Assembly: GCF_023284045.1 (NCBI RefSeq)
Contig: NZ_JAKIKQ010000002.1
Coordinates: 186,001 to 250,000, forward strand
Reading direction: 5' to 3'
From: Shewanella kaireitica
GTDB lineage: Bacteria; Pseudomonadota; Gammaproteobacteria; Enterobacterales; Shewanellaceae
DNA length: 64,000 bases
Positions 1 to 8,669 of this stretch are shown piece after piece. Position 1 is the stretch's first letter. Each line of letters starts with the position of its first letter. The notes under the pieces were generated by a model, which did no database searches, was not told the origin of the DNA, and saw only the letters and a list, made by a program, of their open reading frames with translations. A program made the position numbers and the translations under genes.

Positions 1-829
1 TACCTTTAGCTCTGTATACGTTTAGTAAGTGGTATAAGGACAGCTCCAGTGCAATGAAAGACTCCAACACCGCCGCACTGTAATTATCTTGTTCATTTGC
101 CATTTCATAAGCCCGCATCAGAGTTACACGCCAGAGAGGAAAATCTCCTGTTGAGAGGTAATGTGCTATATGGCCAGTGCTTTTAGCACGGTTGAAGTTA
201 GGTAATTCATTATCTGCTAAGTTCTGCGGTTGCAAAGAAGTGAACCTTTGAGCATCAGGTTCCCAATCATCGAACAGTTCACAGATTCGTTGATCGGTGT
301 CTTTCATCAAGTCTTGTTTGCTGTATGGCTTAAACCCAGTGACGATGTAAGGCTTAAAACCTGTCATAAAGCCTACTTCCTTGATTGATGTGTCTCTCGT
401 GGCGTAGCGATAGATCCTGATAAAGTGATTCAGGGCGTTTAAAGCTTTAATTTCTAAAACTTCGGAAAGCTCATCGGCTTCAACAGCAATACGAACAAGC
501 GTAGTGATACAAGAGCTACTGAACTGTGTGTGCCCATTGTCGGTATCCACCAACAAACTAACATCAATTGAACCATCAGCCCGATGAACAGCATTGCAAA
601 TCTGATTATCTCCAGTCTGTCGTGAGGCTTCAAAATCGTACTTAAAACCTTCTTCATTATCATGGGTAACTGTGATTATCCTGTCATTCACAGATAAAGT
701 TTTTACGGAACTCATAGGCTTACCTATGCCTACAACAAAACGATCCCCTTCATAATCGAAAGGACCTTCACCTGGCATGACTCGAATATTGCCAGGGTAA
801 AAGAACTGAAATAATGCACAACCTTTCAA
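1..829 (-). CDS. Uncharacterised protein, C-terminus outside window
   Basis: An open frame of 276 codons runs from 829 to the window edge without a stop. A TAG lies four codons upstream of the proposed TTG start. That TTG has a perfect AGGAGG (835-840) five bases before it, so TTG is preferred over the first ATG at codon 18. The protein begins LKGCALFQFF and shows no motif I recognise. Its visible C-terminal part (AVLESFIALELSLYHLL) is helical and resembles HEPN-like regions, but this is only an impression. It is divergent from the 1032 gene and lies in the transposon cargo beside defence genes. Confidence 0.72.
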   Translation of the reverse strand, partial: MKGCALFQFFYPGNIRVMPGEGPFDYEGDRFVVGIGKPMSSVKTLSVNDRIITVTHDNEEGFKYDFEASRQTGDNQICNAVHRADGSIDVSLLVDTDNGHTQFSSSCITTLVRIAVEADELSEVLEIKALNALNHFIRIYRYATRDTSIKEVGFMTGFKPYIVTGFKPYSKQDLMKDTDQRICELFDDWEPDAQRFTSLQPQNLADNELPNFNRAKSTGHIAHYLSTGDFPLWRVTLMRAYEMANEQDNYSAAVLESFIALELSLYHLLNVYRAKG

Positions 830-1031
830 TGAAGCCTCCTATTTACATGTAATACGGTGAGTTTTTCCATTTATTCATCATATACAGTGCAAGAATAAGA
901 GGTTACAAGCCAGATAAATAATAAGGCCCTACCGGAAATTAAAATAATAAGTTGAAAATTATTAAAATAACATTGATATTTTAATAATTTCACCATACAC
1001 TTCTCACATCAAAGCAATGGAGGGAATCAAA

Positions 1032-1304
1032 GTGGCTAAAACAAGACATATAAATCAACGAATGAATCAGCGAGCTATATCTCAGCAAATGCTAGAAATA
1101 GTAAAAATGTTTGGTGTCGATGAAGGTGACAAAACCGTCCTGAACAAAAAAGGGATCGACGCAGCATTGGTGGAACTAAATGATTTGGCTAAGACAATGC
1201 AAAAAATGAAAAGTCGTGGAGGTTTAGTGCTTGTTGAGTCAGGTGATACAGAACTCACTACATATGCTTTAGACAGCTTTAATCGTTCAAAAATAATACA
1301 TTAA
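1032..1304 (+). CDS. Small protein of 90 aa, possibly DUF4258-like
   Basis: The GTG at 1032 is chosen over the in-frame ATG at 1017 because GGAGGG (1019-1024) sits seven bases before it. The N-terminus (AKTRHINQRMNQRAIS) has the H..xRMxxRxIS pattern seen in DUF4258-type small proteins, some of which act in toxin-antitoxin pairs. The rest is helical with a short strand-rich tail (GGLVLVES). The gene ends 14 bp before the methylase-like gene at 1319 and probably shares its transcript. The family assignment is tentative and the function unknown. Confidence 0.6.
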   Translation: MAKTRHINQRMNQRAISQQMLEIVKMFGVDEGDKTVLNKKGIDAALVELNDLAKTMQKMKSRGGLVLVESGDTELTTYALDSFNRSKIIH

Positions 1305-1318
1305 AAAAGGAGGCGACC

Positions 1319-3064
1319 TTGAAAAAAGAACTTTTAGCACTAATTCAGGTATTTCAAAATCCGTTTTCGATGAGCCAAAGAGAGCTCATTCAACAGTTTT
1401 CTGCATGTTTTGCATGGATAAAAATGACAGAGAATAATGAATTAGATGAGTACAGCGCATTTAATGGAACTGCCAGCGCAGATAAACTGAACGAAGTTAT
1501 TAATAATACAGTATCAGTTCAGTACGGGGGATTTCAGAGTTCTCCTCTTTCAGATGAAGATCTAACGGCCCTAATGTTCTCCTTGCAGAGGCTTATTCAA
1601 GCAAAGGTAATAACCTTCATTGATTTATCTGAGGCGATAAAGGAACTACTGACTATTGAAGGTAAACACTCCTATGATACTAGTATCCCTGATGAACTCT
1701 GTGAATTAGGTGTTTCATTATTAGGCCGTCAGAATACAGATGTGTATTGCCCCTTTGATGGAGGTTATTTATTTGCACATAAGTTACCCCAAGAAAGTAC
1801 TAAAGCTGGTGAAGCAGCAACGGGTACAGATGTATTTTTTGCAGATATTCATAATGTATTATTAGATTGTGATTATGAAGTTACTCATACAAACCCTGTT
1901 TTCGTCCCAAACTTTATTGAAGAAGGAGGCCTAAAGCAGTTCCAAAGTTCATTGGCTTTCCCCCCAATAAATCAAAAATACGGTAATAATGGAATCAATG
2001 ATATTTGGGGTCGTTTTCCTGAAAAGTCATTAATGGGGGAGGTTTATCACCTGCGCCATATGTTAGCTCAAACAACTGATTTAGTCGTCTGTTTCGTATC
2101 AAGTGGTTTTCTGTTTAGGGCTTCAGCAGGTGAAAAACAGTTCAAGCAAGATATCCTAGATAAAAATTGGCTAAAGGCTGTTATTTCTTTGCCTAGTAAT
2201 TTATTACCGATGACCATGATTCCAATTAATGTCATCGTTCTAGATAAAACCAAAACCGATAACACAGTGCAATTTATTGATGCCAGTGACGAACAGTTTA
2301 TCGAAAAAGTAGCACGCACAAGAAATAAACTAATTGGTATTGAAGAGATTGTATCTACCTATCAGTCAAAGAGTGACAGTAGGAATTCTGCAAATGTTAC
2401 GGTAACCGAAATTGTGGACAATGAGCTTAACCTCTCACCTAATCGCTACGTTTTAAACGAAGAGGACAAAGCGCTTAATCATTTTTTACAGGACCATGAA
2501 ACTGCAAGATTAGAAGAGCTAGTTGAGATAATTCGACCACAACCCGTGAAGCATCATGAAGATGGAGCTCATAGCTTTATTGAATTTAACCTAGCTAGTA
2601 TGAACCGAATTGGGAGTTTAGCTAAGCCAGGAAAGACTATTAACGTTAAAGACGCTGACGTAGCTAAAGTCAAAAAGCAACAAATTCAAGCGAATGATGT
2701 GCTTGTAGTTTGCAAGGGGGCTATAGGTAAAGTCGCCATTGCAGATAGGGAGATGTCAGGTAATAGCATTGCAAGCCAAGCATTTGCTATCTTGCGTATT
2801 AAACCACATGTCAAGTCAATCACTAGCGAAGCACTGTTCCAATATTTAGTCTCTGAATATGGACAATTGCAGTTAACGTCAGTGGCAACAGGCACAAGCG
2901 CATTAATGCTTTCGTCAAAAGACTTAAGCATGTTACAAGTACCTATTTTAAATGCTGAAAAATTGATTAAAGCACAAGAAGTTAGAAAAGAAATAGTAGA
3001 TACTTACAACACGATTGAGCAGTTAAATGACACTATAAGCGAGCTAAACGATAGCTGGCTATAA
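1319..3064 (+). CDS. Degenerate N6-adenine methylase fused to a specificity (TRD) domain
   Basis: 581 aa, TTG start preceded by AGGAGG (1308-1313) five bases away. Residues 1-150 are helical like the HsdM N-terminus. Residues about 150-350 follow the fold order of a type I/IIG N6 methylase, but the SAM-binding motif I reads VYCPFDGGYLFA, with no GxG, and the catalytic (N/D)PP(Y/F) motif reads FPPI. From about residue 400 there is one target-recognition domain (KQQIQANDVLVVCKGAIGK) ending in a coiled helix, as in half an HsdS. It is immediately upstream of a normal hsdMSR set. I infer a methylase relative that has lost or changed catalysis while keeping DNA recognition. A divergent but active enzyme is not excluded. 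Confidence 0.72.
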   Translation: MKKELLALIQVFQNPFSMSQRELIQQFSACFAWIKMTENNELDEYSAFNGTASADKLNEVINNTVSVQYGGFQSSPLSDEDLTALMFSLQRLIQAKVITFIDLSEAIKELLTIEGKHSYDTSIPDELCELGVSLLGRQNTDVYCPFDGGYLFAHKLPQESTKAGEAATGTDVFFADIHNVLLDCDYEVTHTNPVFVPNFIEEGGLKQFQSSLAFPPINQKYGNNGINDIWGRFPEKSLMGEVYHLRHMLAQTTDLVVCFVSSGFLFRASAGEKQFKQDILDKNWLKAVISLPSNLLPMTMIPINVIVLDKTKTDNTVQFIDASDEQFIEKVARTRNKLIGIEEIVSTYQSKSDSRNSANVTVTEIVDNELNLSPNRYVLNEEDKALNHFLQDHETARLEELVEIIRPQPVKHHEDGAHSFIEFNLASMNRIGSLAKPGKTINVKDADVAKVKKQQIQANDVLVVCKGAIGKVAIADREMSGNSIASQAFAILRIKPHVKSITSEALFQYLVSEYGQLQLTSVATGTSALMLSSKDLSMLQVPILNAEKLIKAQEVRKEIVDTYNTIEQLNDTISELNDSWL

Positions 3065-3172
3065 AACAAATTACTCATAACAAAATGATTTATAGCCATG
3101 CCGTATTCAGTAATAAAAGCATGGCTAAAGAAAACTATTTAGAAATAGAGCAAATGCTCACTAGGAAAAATA

Positions 3173-4657
3173 ATGTTTGAACAAGTATTCAAAAACGTCG
3201 ACGACATCTTTCACAAAGACGCCGGCTGTTCTTCCGAGCTCGATTACACCGAGCAATCATCATGGATGCTGTTTTTAAAATATCTCGATGATCTTGAATA
3301 TACCAAGTCGCAAGAAGCTGAAATGATGATGGAAACATACGATTACATCATCGATGAAGAGTATCGTTGGAGTAATTGGGCTGCACCTAAAAACGCAGAA
3401 GGCAAGTTTGACCATAACAACGCCTTAACGGGTGATGACCTAATGGATTTTGTCGACGGTCAACTGTTCCCGTATCTAAAAGGCTTTAAGCAACGTGCTG
3501 ATAACGCCAATACAATTGAATATAAAATTGGTGAGATTTTTAGCGAGATAAAAAACAAAATTCAAAGTGGTTATTCACTGCGTGACGCACTTGAGAAGAT
3601 TGACTCGTTACGCTTTCGCTCGCAGCAAGAAAAACACGAGCTAAGCCATTTATATGAAGCCAAAATTAAAAACATGGGTAACGCAGGTCGTAACGGTGGC
3701 GAATACTATACGCCACGTCCGTTAATCCGTGCGATGATCGACGTTGTGCAACCCAAAATAGGCGAAACCATTTACGACGGCGCTGCAGGTTCTGCAGGCT
3801 TTTTATGTGAAGCCTTTGATTACCTACGCCAAGGTGGTCGCGATAAAACTAGGTTGAGTACAACGGATTTAGCAACGCTGCAAAACGATACGTTTTACGC
3901 CAAAGAGAAAAAGTCACTGGCTTACGTTATTGCCATCATGAACATGATATTGCACGGCATAGAAGCACCTAACGTATTGCACACCAATACCTTAAGTGAA
4001 AACCTACAAGACATTCAGCCAAGTAACCAACACAGCATTATACTGGCTAACCCACCTTTTGGCGGTAAAGAGCGTAAAGAGGTACAAGAGAACTTCCCTA
4101 TTCAAACCGGTGAAACCGCCTTTTTGTTTTTACAGCACTTTATAAAAATGCTTAAACCCGGCGGTCGTGCTGCGGTTGTGATTAAAAATACATTTTTAAG
4201 TAATACCGACAATGCCGCTATTGCCCTACGTAAAGAGCTACTCGAAAACTGTAATTTACATACTGTACTAGATTGCCCCGGCGGTACGTTCTTAGGCGCT
4301 GGAGTTAAAACCGTGGTGCTGTTCTTCACCAAAGGCGAACCGACCTTAAATACATGGTTTTACGAGCTAAACGTTGGCCGTAATATGGGTAAAACTAATC
4401 CACTAAATGATAAAGATTTAGCTGAGTTTGTTGAGCTACAAAAAGTAGCTGTCTCTAATGCTGAAAAAGGTGAAACAGAAAAATCTTGGTCATTGCCTAT
4501 TAGCGATATTGACCAAGCTACTTATGACTTATCGGTTAAAAATCCGAATGTTGAAGAAGCGGCACCACTGCGTGAACCTAAAGTCATTATTGATGACATT
4601 ATTGCGCTTGATAAAGAATCTGAAGCGATTTTAGCTAAGATTCAGGAGTTGTTGTAA
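3173..4657 (+). CDS. hsdM: Type I restriction-modification methyltransferase subunit HsdM
   Basis: 494 aa, normal length for HsdM. It methylates adenine in the host DNA target together with HsdS and is also part of the restriction complex. The N-terminal helical HsdM domain (LDYTEQSSWMLFLKYLDDLE) is followed by GGEYYTPRPLIRAM, the SAM motif DGAAGSAGFL (about residue 202) and the catalytic NPPFG (about residue 293). Its stop overlaps the hsdS start (TAATG at 4655-4659), so translation is probably coupled. Unlike the methylase-like gene upstream, all catalytic motifs are present. Confidence 0.95.
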   Translation: MFEQVFKNVDDIFHKDAGCSSELDYTEQSSWMLFLKYLDDLEYTKSQEAEMMMETYDYIIDEEYRWSNWAAPKNAEGKFDHNNALTGDDLMDFVDGQLFPYLKGFKQRADNANTIEYKIGEIFSEIKNKIQSGYSLRDALEKIDSLRFRSQQEKHELSHLYEAKIKNMGNAGRNGGEYYTPRPLIRAMIDVVQPKIGETIYDGAAGSAGFLCEAFDYLRQGGRDKTRLSTTDLATLQNDTFYAKEKKSLAYVIAIMNMILHGIEAPNVLHTNTLSENLQDIQPSNQHSIILANPPFGGKERKEVQENFPIQTGETAFLFLQHFIKMLKPGGRAAVVIKNTFLSNTDNAAIALRKELLENCNLHTVLDCPGGTFLGAGVKTVVLFFTKGEPTLNTWFYELNVGRNMGKTNPLNDKDLAEFVELQKVAVSNAEKGETEKSWSLPISDIDQATYDLSVKNPNVEEAAPLREPKVIIDDIIALDKESEAILAKIQELL

Positions 4658-5856
4658 TGAAGGTCGGCGATTTTTGTAAAACAGGTGCAGGTGGAACACC
4701 GTTAAAAAGTAATCGTAGTTTTTACGAAGGAGGAAAAATTCCTTGGTTACTTAGTGGTGAGGTGGGAAATCGTGATATTACAGAAACAAAAAAATTTATC
4801 ACACAAGAAGGTTTAGATGGTTCATCTGCCAAGTTGTTCCCTGTTAATACTGTTTTGATTGCTATGTATGGTGCAACCGCAGGTGAAGTTGGTATTCTAC
4901 GTTGCGAAGCTTCGACTAACCAAGCGGTATGTGGCATTCTTCCGAACGAAAAGGTTTTACCTGAGTACCTATATTACTTTTTCTTAAATCATAAAGACTT
5001 ACTAATTGCACAAGCGGTTGGAAATGCTCAGCCTAATATTTCTCAGTTGAAGATTAAAAATACTGAGGTTCCACTCCCTTCAATCCCAGAACAAAAACGC
5101 ATTGTGGCATTGCTCGATACCGTGTTTGCCGATTTAGAACAAACCCGCGCTAAAACCGAACAAAACCTAAAAAATGCCCGCGAGCTATTCGACAGCTATC
5201 TGCAACAAGTCTTCAGCCAAAAAGGTGAAGGATGGGTTGATGTGCCTCTTGGTAATATCTGTAACTTTAAGCATGGCTTTGCATTTAAATCTGAATTTTT
5301 TGTAGATAAATCCAACTTAGTATTATTGACACCTGGTAGTTTTTTCGAAGACGGTGGTTATAGGGATCGGGAGGAGAAAACAAAGTACTATAAAGGTGAG
5401 TTTCCAGAAGAATATTTACTATCAAAAGGAGATCTTCTTGTTGCTATGACAGAACAAGCAGTTGGTTTACTAGGTTCTTCAGCTTTAGTGCCTGAAAATG
5501 ATACTTTTCTCCATAACCAGCGTTTAGGGTTAGTTGAGCTGACTCCTGAATATGAAAATAAAGTCAATTTGGCGTTTTTATTCCATCTATTTAATACAAA
5601 ACATTTCAGAGCTAAAGTACAAGAAACAGCTTCAGGCTTAAAGGTAAGGCATACATCTCCCAAAAAAATGCAGGTAATATCAGTTCCGTTGTTAACAGAT
5701 TTAGCAGCCCAAGAAGCTATTGCCCAAAAATTATTTGAAGCGAAAGAGCGAGTCATTGAACTTGAGTTAATTTATCAGCAGAAATTAAACTCAATAGACG
5801 AACTAAAAAAATCAATTTTACAAAAAGCCTTTAGCGGTAAATTAACGCACGATTAA
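4657..5856 (+). CDS. hsdS: Type I restriction-modification specificity subunit HsdS
   Basis: 399 aa. It carries two target-recognition domains (about residues 1-145 and 185-340), each followed by a conserved helix: PEQKRIVALLDTVFADLEQT in the middle and LNSIDELKKSILQKAFSGKL at the end. These helices space the two half-sites and bind HsdM. The start overlaps the hsdM stop. The TRDs are usually the most variable part of such systems, so the target sequence cannot be predicted here. Confidence 0.95.
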   Translation: MKVGDFCKTGAGGTPLKSNRSFYEGGKIPWLLSGEVGNRDITETKKFITQEGLDGSSAKLFPVNTVLIAMYGATAGEVGILRCEASTNQAVCGILPNEKVLPEYLYYFFLNHKDLLIAQAVGNAQPNISQLKIKNTEVPLPSIPEQKRIVALLDTVFADLEQTRAKTEQNLKNARELFDSYLQQVFSQKGEGWVDVPLGNICNFKHGFAFKSEFFVDKSNLVLLTPGSFFEDGGYRDREEKTKYYKGEFPEEYLLSKGDLLVAMTEQAVGLLGSSALVPENDTFLHNQRLGLVELTPEYENKVNLAFLFHLFNTKHFRAKVQETASGLKVRHTSPKKMQVISVPLLTDLAAQEAIAQKLFEAKERVIELELIYQQKLNSIDELKKSILQKAFSGKLTHD

Positions 5857-5890
5857 ATCACCCTCTAAAACGTAATCACAAGGTAGTGTT

Positions 5891-8503
5891 ATGAGTAGAA
5901 ACGAATCTGAAACCCGTGCCGAGTTAATCTCACCTAAACTGGCGTTAGATGGCTGGGGTACTCATTCCTCCAAAAACAGTGACAACAGCATTATTCGCCG
6001 TGAAGTCAGTATCACTGCGGGGCGGATTTTAGGCGGCGGTAAACGTGGCTCAAAACTGAGTGCTGATTACGTTTTAGAGTTTCAAGGTCGTAAGCTCGCA
6101 ACGGTTGAAGCCAAGCGTGAAGATCTAAGTTACACCGAAGGTGTGCGCCAAGCCAAAGACTATGCTACACGCTTGCAGTGCCGTTTCGCTTATGCCACAA
6201 ACGGTCATGACATTTACCAAATAGATATGCTGACGGGCGACGAGCAGTTAGTAGAGCGCTACTTAAGCCCTGAAGAGATGTGGGCGATTGCATTTAATGG
6301 CAGTTCTTCTATAGACGGGAATGGAAAAGCTGAGCCTGAATTCACCAGCACTTGGCGTGAAAACTTTGCAAAAATCCCCTTTGAATGCAAAGGCGATTGG
6401 CAACCTCGTTACTACCAAGAAAACGCCATTAATCAAGCGTTAGAAGCAATAGCCAAAGGCAAAGACCGTATTTTACTCACCCTTGCAACAGGTACAGGCA
6501 AAACCTGCATTGCTTTTCAATTGTCATGGAAGTTGTTCAATAGCCGTTGGAGTTTGCAAGCGGCTAAGAATCCAAGTAATGCTAAAAAACGTCCACGTAT
6601 TTTATTTTTAGCCGACCGTAATGTATTAACCAAACAAGCCTTTAACGACTTTGGTGCATTTGGCGAAGATGCCGTAGTGCGCATTACCCCAAAAGAAATC
6701 AAAAAAGCCAACGGTGTACCTAAAAACGCCAGTATTTTTATGGCGATTTTTCAAACTTTGATGACAGATTCTGCTCAGAACAGTGCCAAGCTAAACAGCG
6801 CAGAAGAGTTAGAAAATGAAGATTATGAACAAGCAGTGATAACTGATACCAGCAACTGTAATTTCAGGCAATACCCTGAAGACTTCTTCGATTTTATTAT
6901 TATTGACGAATGTCACCGTGGCGGCGCAAATGATGAGAGCTCATGGCGCGATATTCTTGACTACTTTGCCCCTGCCGTACAACTAGGTTTAACCGCTACG
7001 CCAAAGCGTACCGACAATGCTGATAGTTACAAATACTTTGGCGATCCCGTTTACAGCTATACCTTAAAAGAAGGTATTAGCGACGGGTTCTTAACACCAT
7101 TTAAAGTGTATCCGATTGTCGGCACCATGGATGAATACGTGTATACCCCTGGCGATGCGGTAACCTTTAAAGGCGAACCTGAAGCAGGCAGAGTATATAA
7201 AGAAGGTGACTTTAATCGCATCGTCACCATGCCTCAACGCGAACAGAAACGTGTGCAGTATTGGATGGACCATATCAATCCGCAGGAAAAAACCATTGTA
7301 TTTTGTGCCACACAAGAGCACGCAGGCATGGTGCGAGATTACATTAATCAATACGCGGTTAAAAAAGGTTGGACGACTAATCCAAGTTATTGTGTGCGTA
7401 TTACTGCAAACGATGGCGCTGCGGGTGAGAATGACCTACGCACATTCTGTGACAATGAAAAAACCATACCTACTATATTAACCACTTCACGTAAGTTATC
7501 GACAGGGGTAGATGCCCGTAATGTGCGAAACATTGTACTAATGCGTGAATGTAAAAACATGATTGAGTTTAAGCAGATCATTGGCCGTGGTACGCGTATG
7601 TACGACGGTAAATCATTCTTCACCGTGTATGACTTTGTAAAAGCGCATCATAACTTTTCTGATCCTGAATGGGATGGCGAGCCACTTCCTCCTGAAGACA
7701 AGCCTGATCAAGAGCCTTGTGATATTTGTAATGCCAAACCATGTACTTGTGTATGTGAAGTCTGTGAATTTAACCCATGTAACTGTGTTGATGATACCCA
7801 AGACGAGCCGTGTATCGATTGCAATCAGTCTCCTTGTCAGTGCCTTGATGAGCCTTGCAATAATTGTGGTAACGAACCATGTACCTGTGATGAAGGTGGC
7901 GAAGATAAACCTGACAGACCAGAAAAGATATTCATCACCCTAAAAGACGGGAAAGTACGCCAAATTCAACACATGAAAAGCGTACTGTTTATGGGGCCTG
8001 ATGGTGACATGCTCACCGCTCACCAGTTTGTCGAGCAGTTATTTGGAGAGCTACCACGCTTTTTTGGTAACGAAGATGAGCTACGCGAAATATGGAGCAA
8101 CCCCAGCACCCGTGAAAAGCTATTAGCTGACTTACACGAAGCAGGTTACGACGATGAAAAACTTGATAGCATGAAAGACATCATCGACGCCAAAGACAGC
8201 GACGTATACGACCTACTAGCCTTTGTAGCCTACGCCAGAGAAACCCATACGCGTAAAGAACGTGTTGCAACGGCCAAGCCTGGAATATCAAGTGAATTCA
8301 CCAGCAAACAAATTGAGTTTATCGAATTCATATTAGATAAATACATTGAAGACGGTGTACAAGAACTAGCAGCCAAAAAAATGCGCAGTTTAGTCGAACT
8401 TAAATACAACACCATAAGTGACGCAGCCGCAGAGTTTGGCTCTCCAGCAGCAATACGAGACACATTTATCGGGTTTCAGAAGTATTTGTACGGAGATTAC
8501 TAA
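5891..8503 (+). CDS. hsdR: Type I restriction endonuclease subunit HsdR (EcoEI-like) with Cys-rich repeats
   Basis: 870 aa motor and nuclease subunit that translocates unmethylated DNA and cuts it. The N-terminal PD-(D/E)xK nuclease shows D59, E73 and K75 (VEAKRE). The SF2 helicase follows, with Walker A (TGTGKT, about residue 200), DECH (about 338), and a motif VI region with QIIGRGTRMYDGK near residue 566. Residues about 608-667 hold four CxxC-xxx-PCxC units before the EcoEI R_C-like C-terminal domain. It lies 34 bp after hsdS with its own ribosome binding site, completing the operon. No frameshift is seen, so the system looks intact. Confidence 0.94.
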   Translation: MSRNESETRAELISPKLALDGWGTHSSKNSDNSIIRREVSITAGRILGGGKRGSKLSADYVLEFQGRKLATVEAKREDLSYTEGVRQAKDYATRLQCRFAYATNGHDIYQIDMLTGDEQLVERYLSPEEMWAIAFNGSSSIDGNGKAEPEFTSTWRENFAKIPFECKGDWQPRYYQENAINQALEAIAKGKDRILLTLATGTGKTCIAFQLSWKLFNSRWSLQAAKNPSNAKKRPRILFLADRNVLTKQAFNDFGAFGEDAVVRITPKEIKKANGVPKNASIFMAIFQTLMTDSAQNSAKLNSAEELENEDYEQAVITDTSNCNFRQYPEDFFDFIIIDECHRGGANDESSWRDILDYFAPAVQLGLTATPKRTDNADSYKYFGDPVYSYTLKEGISDGFLTPFKVYPIVGTMDEYVYTPGDAVTFKGEPEAGRVYKEGDFNRIVTMPQREQKRVQYWMDHINPQEKTIVFCATQEHAGMVRDYINQYAVKKGWTTNPSYCVRITANDGAAGENDLRTFCDNEKTIPTILTTSRKLSTGVDARNVRNIVLMRECKNMIEFKQIIGRGTRMYDGKSFFTVYDFVKAHHNFSDPEWDGEPLPPEDKPDQEPCDICNAKPCTCVCEVCEFNPCNCVDDTQDEPCIDCNQSPCQCLDEPCNNCGNEPCTCDEGGEDKPDRPEKIFITLKDGKVRQIQHMKSVLFMGPDGDMLTAHQFVEQLFGELPRFFGNEDELREIWSNPSTREKLLADLHEAGYDDEKLDSMKDIIDAKDSDVYDLLAFVAYARETHTRKERVATAKPGISSEFTSKQIEFIEFILDKYIEDGVQELAAKKMRSLVELKYNTISDAAAEFGSPAAIRDTFIGFQKYLYGDY

Positions 8504-8669
8504 GTGGGCGCTAATGGTTTTTGATGAAAGGACAATGGTAGACCTATTCAGTGCGATACGAACAGTAAATGCCAATGCAGTCATTGAAGAAAGCCAGAGT
8601 GCTTAGAGATAGAAAGACAGCAATCTTTGAATATCTTTTAATAATTAAATTTTAATAAACAGAGGTAAC

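Noticed and set aside
454..663. A minus-strand 69-codon frame
   Set aside because: It lies inside the longer, well-started 1-829 frame in a different phase and has no ribosome site.
3121..3180. A 19-codon frame overlapping the hsdM start
   Set aside because: No ribosome site and too short to support.
8418..8606. A 62-codon frame across the hsdR end
   Set aside because: Mostly overlaps hsdR in another phase, and the part outside it is short and lacks a start site.
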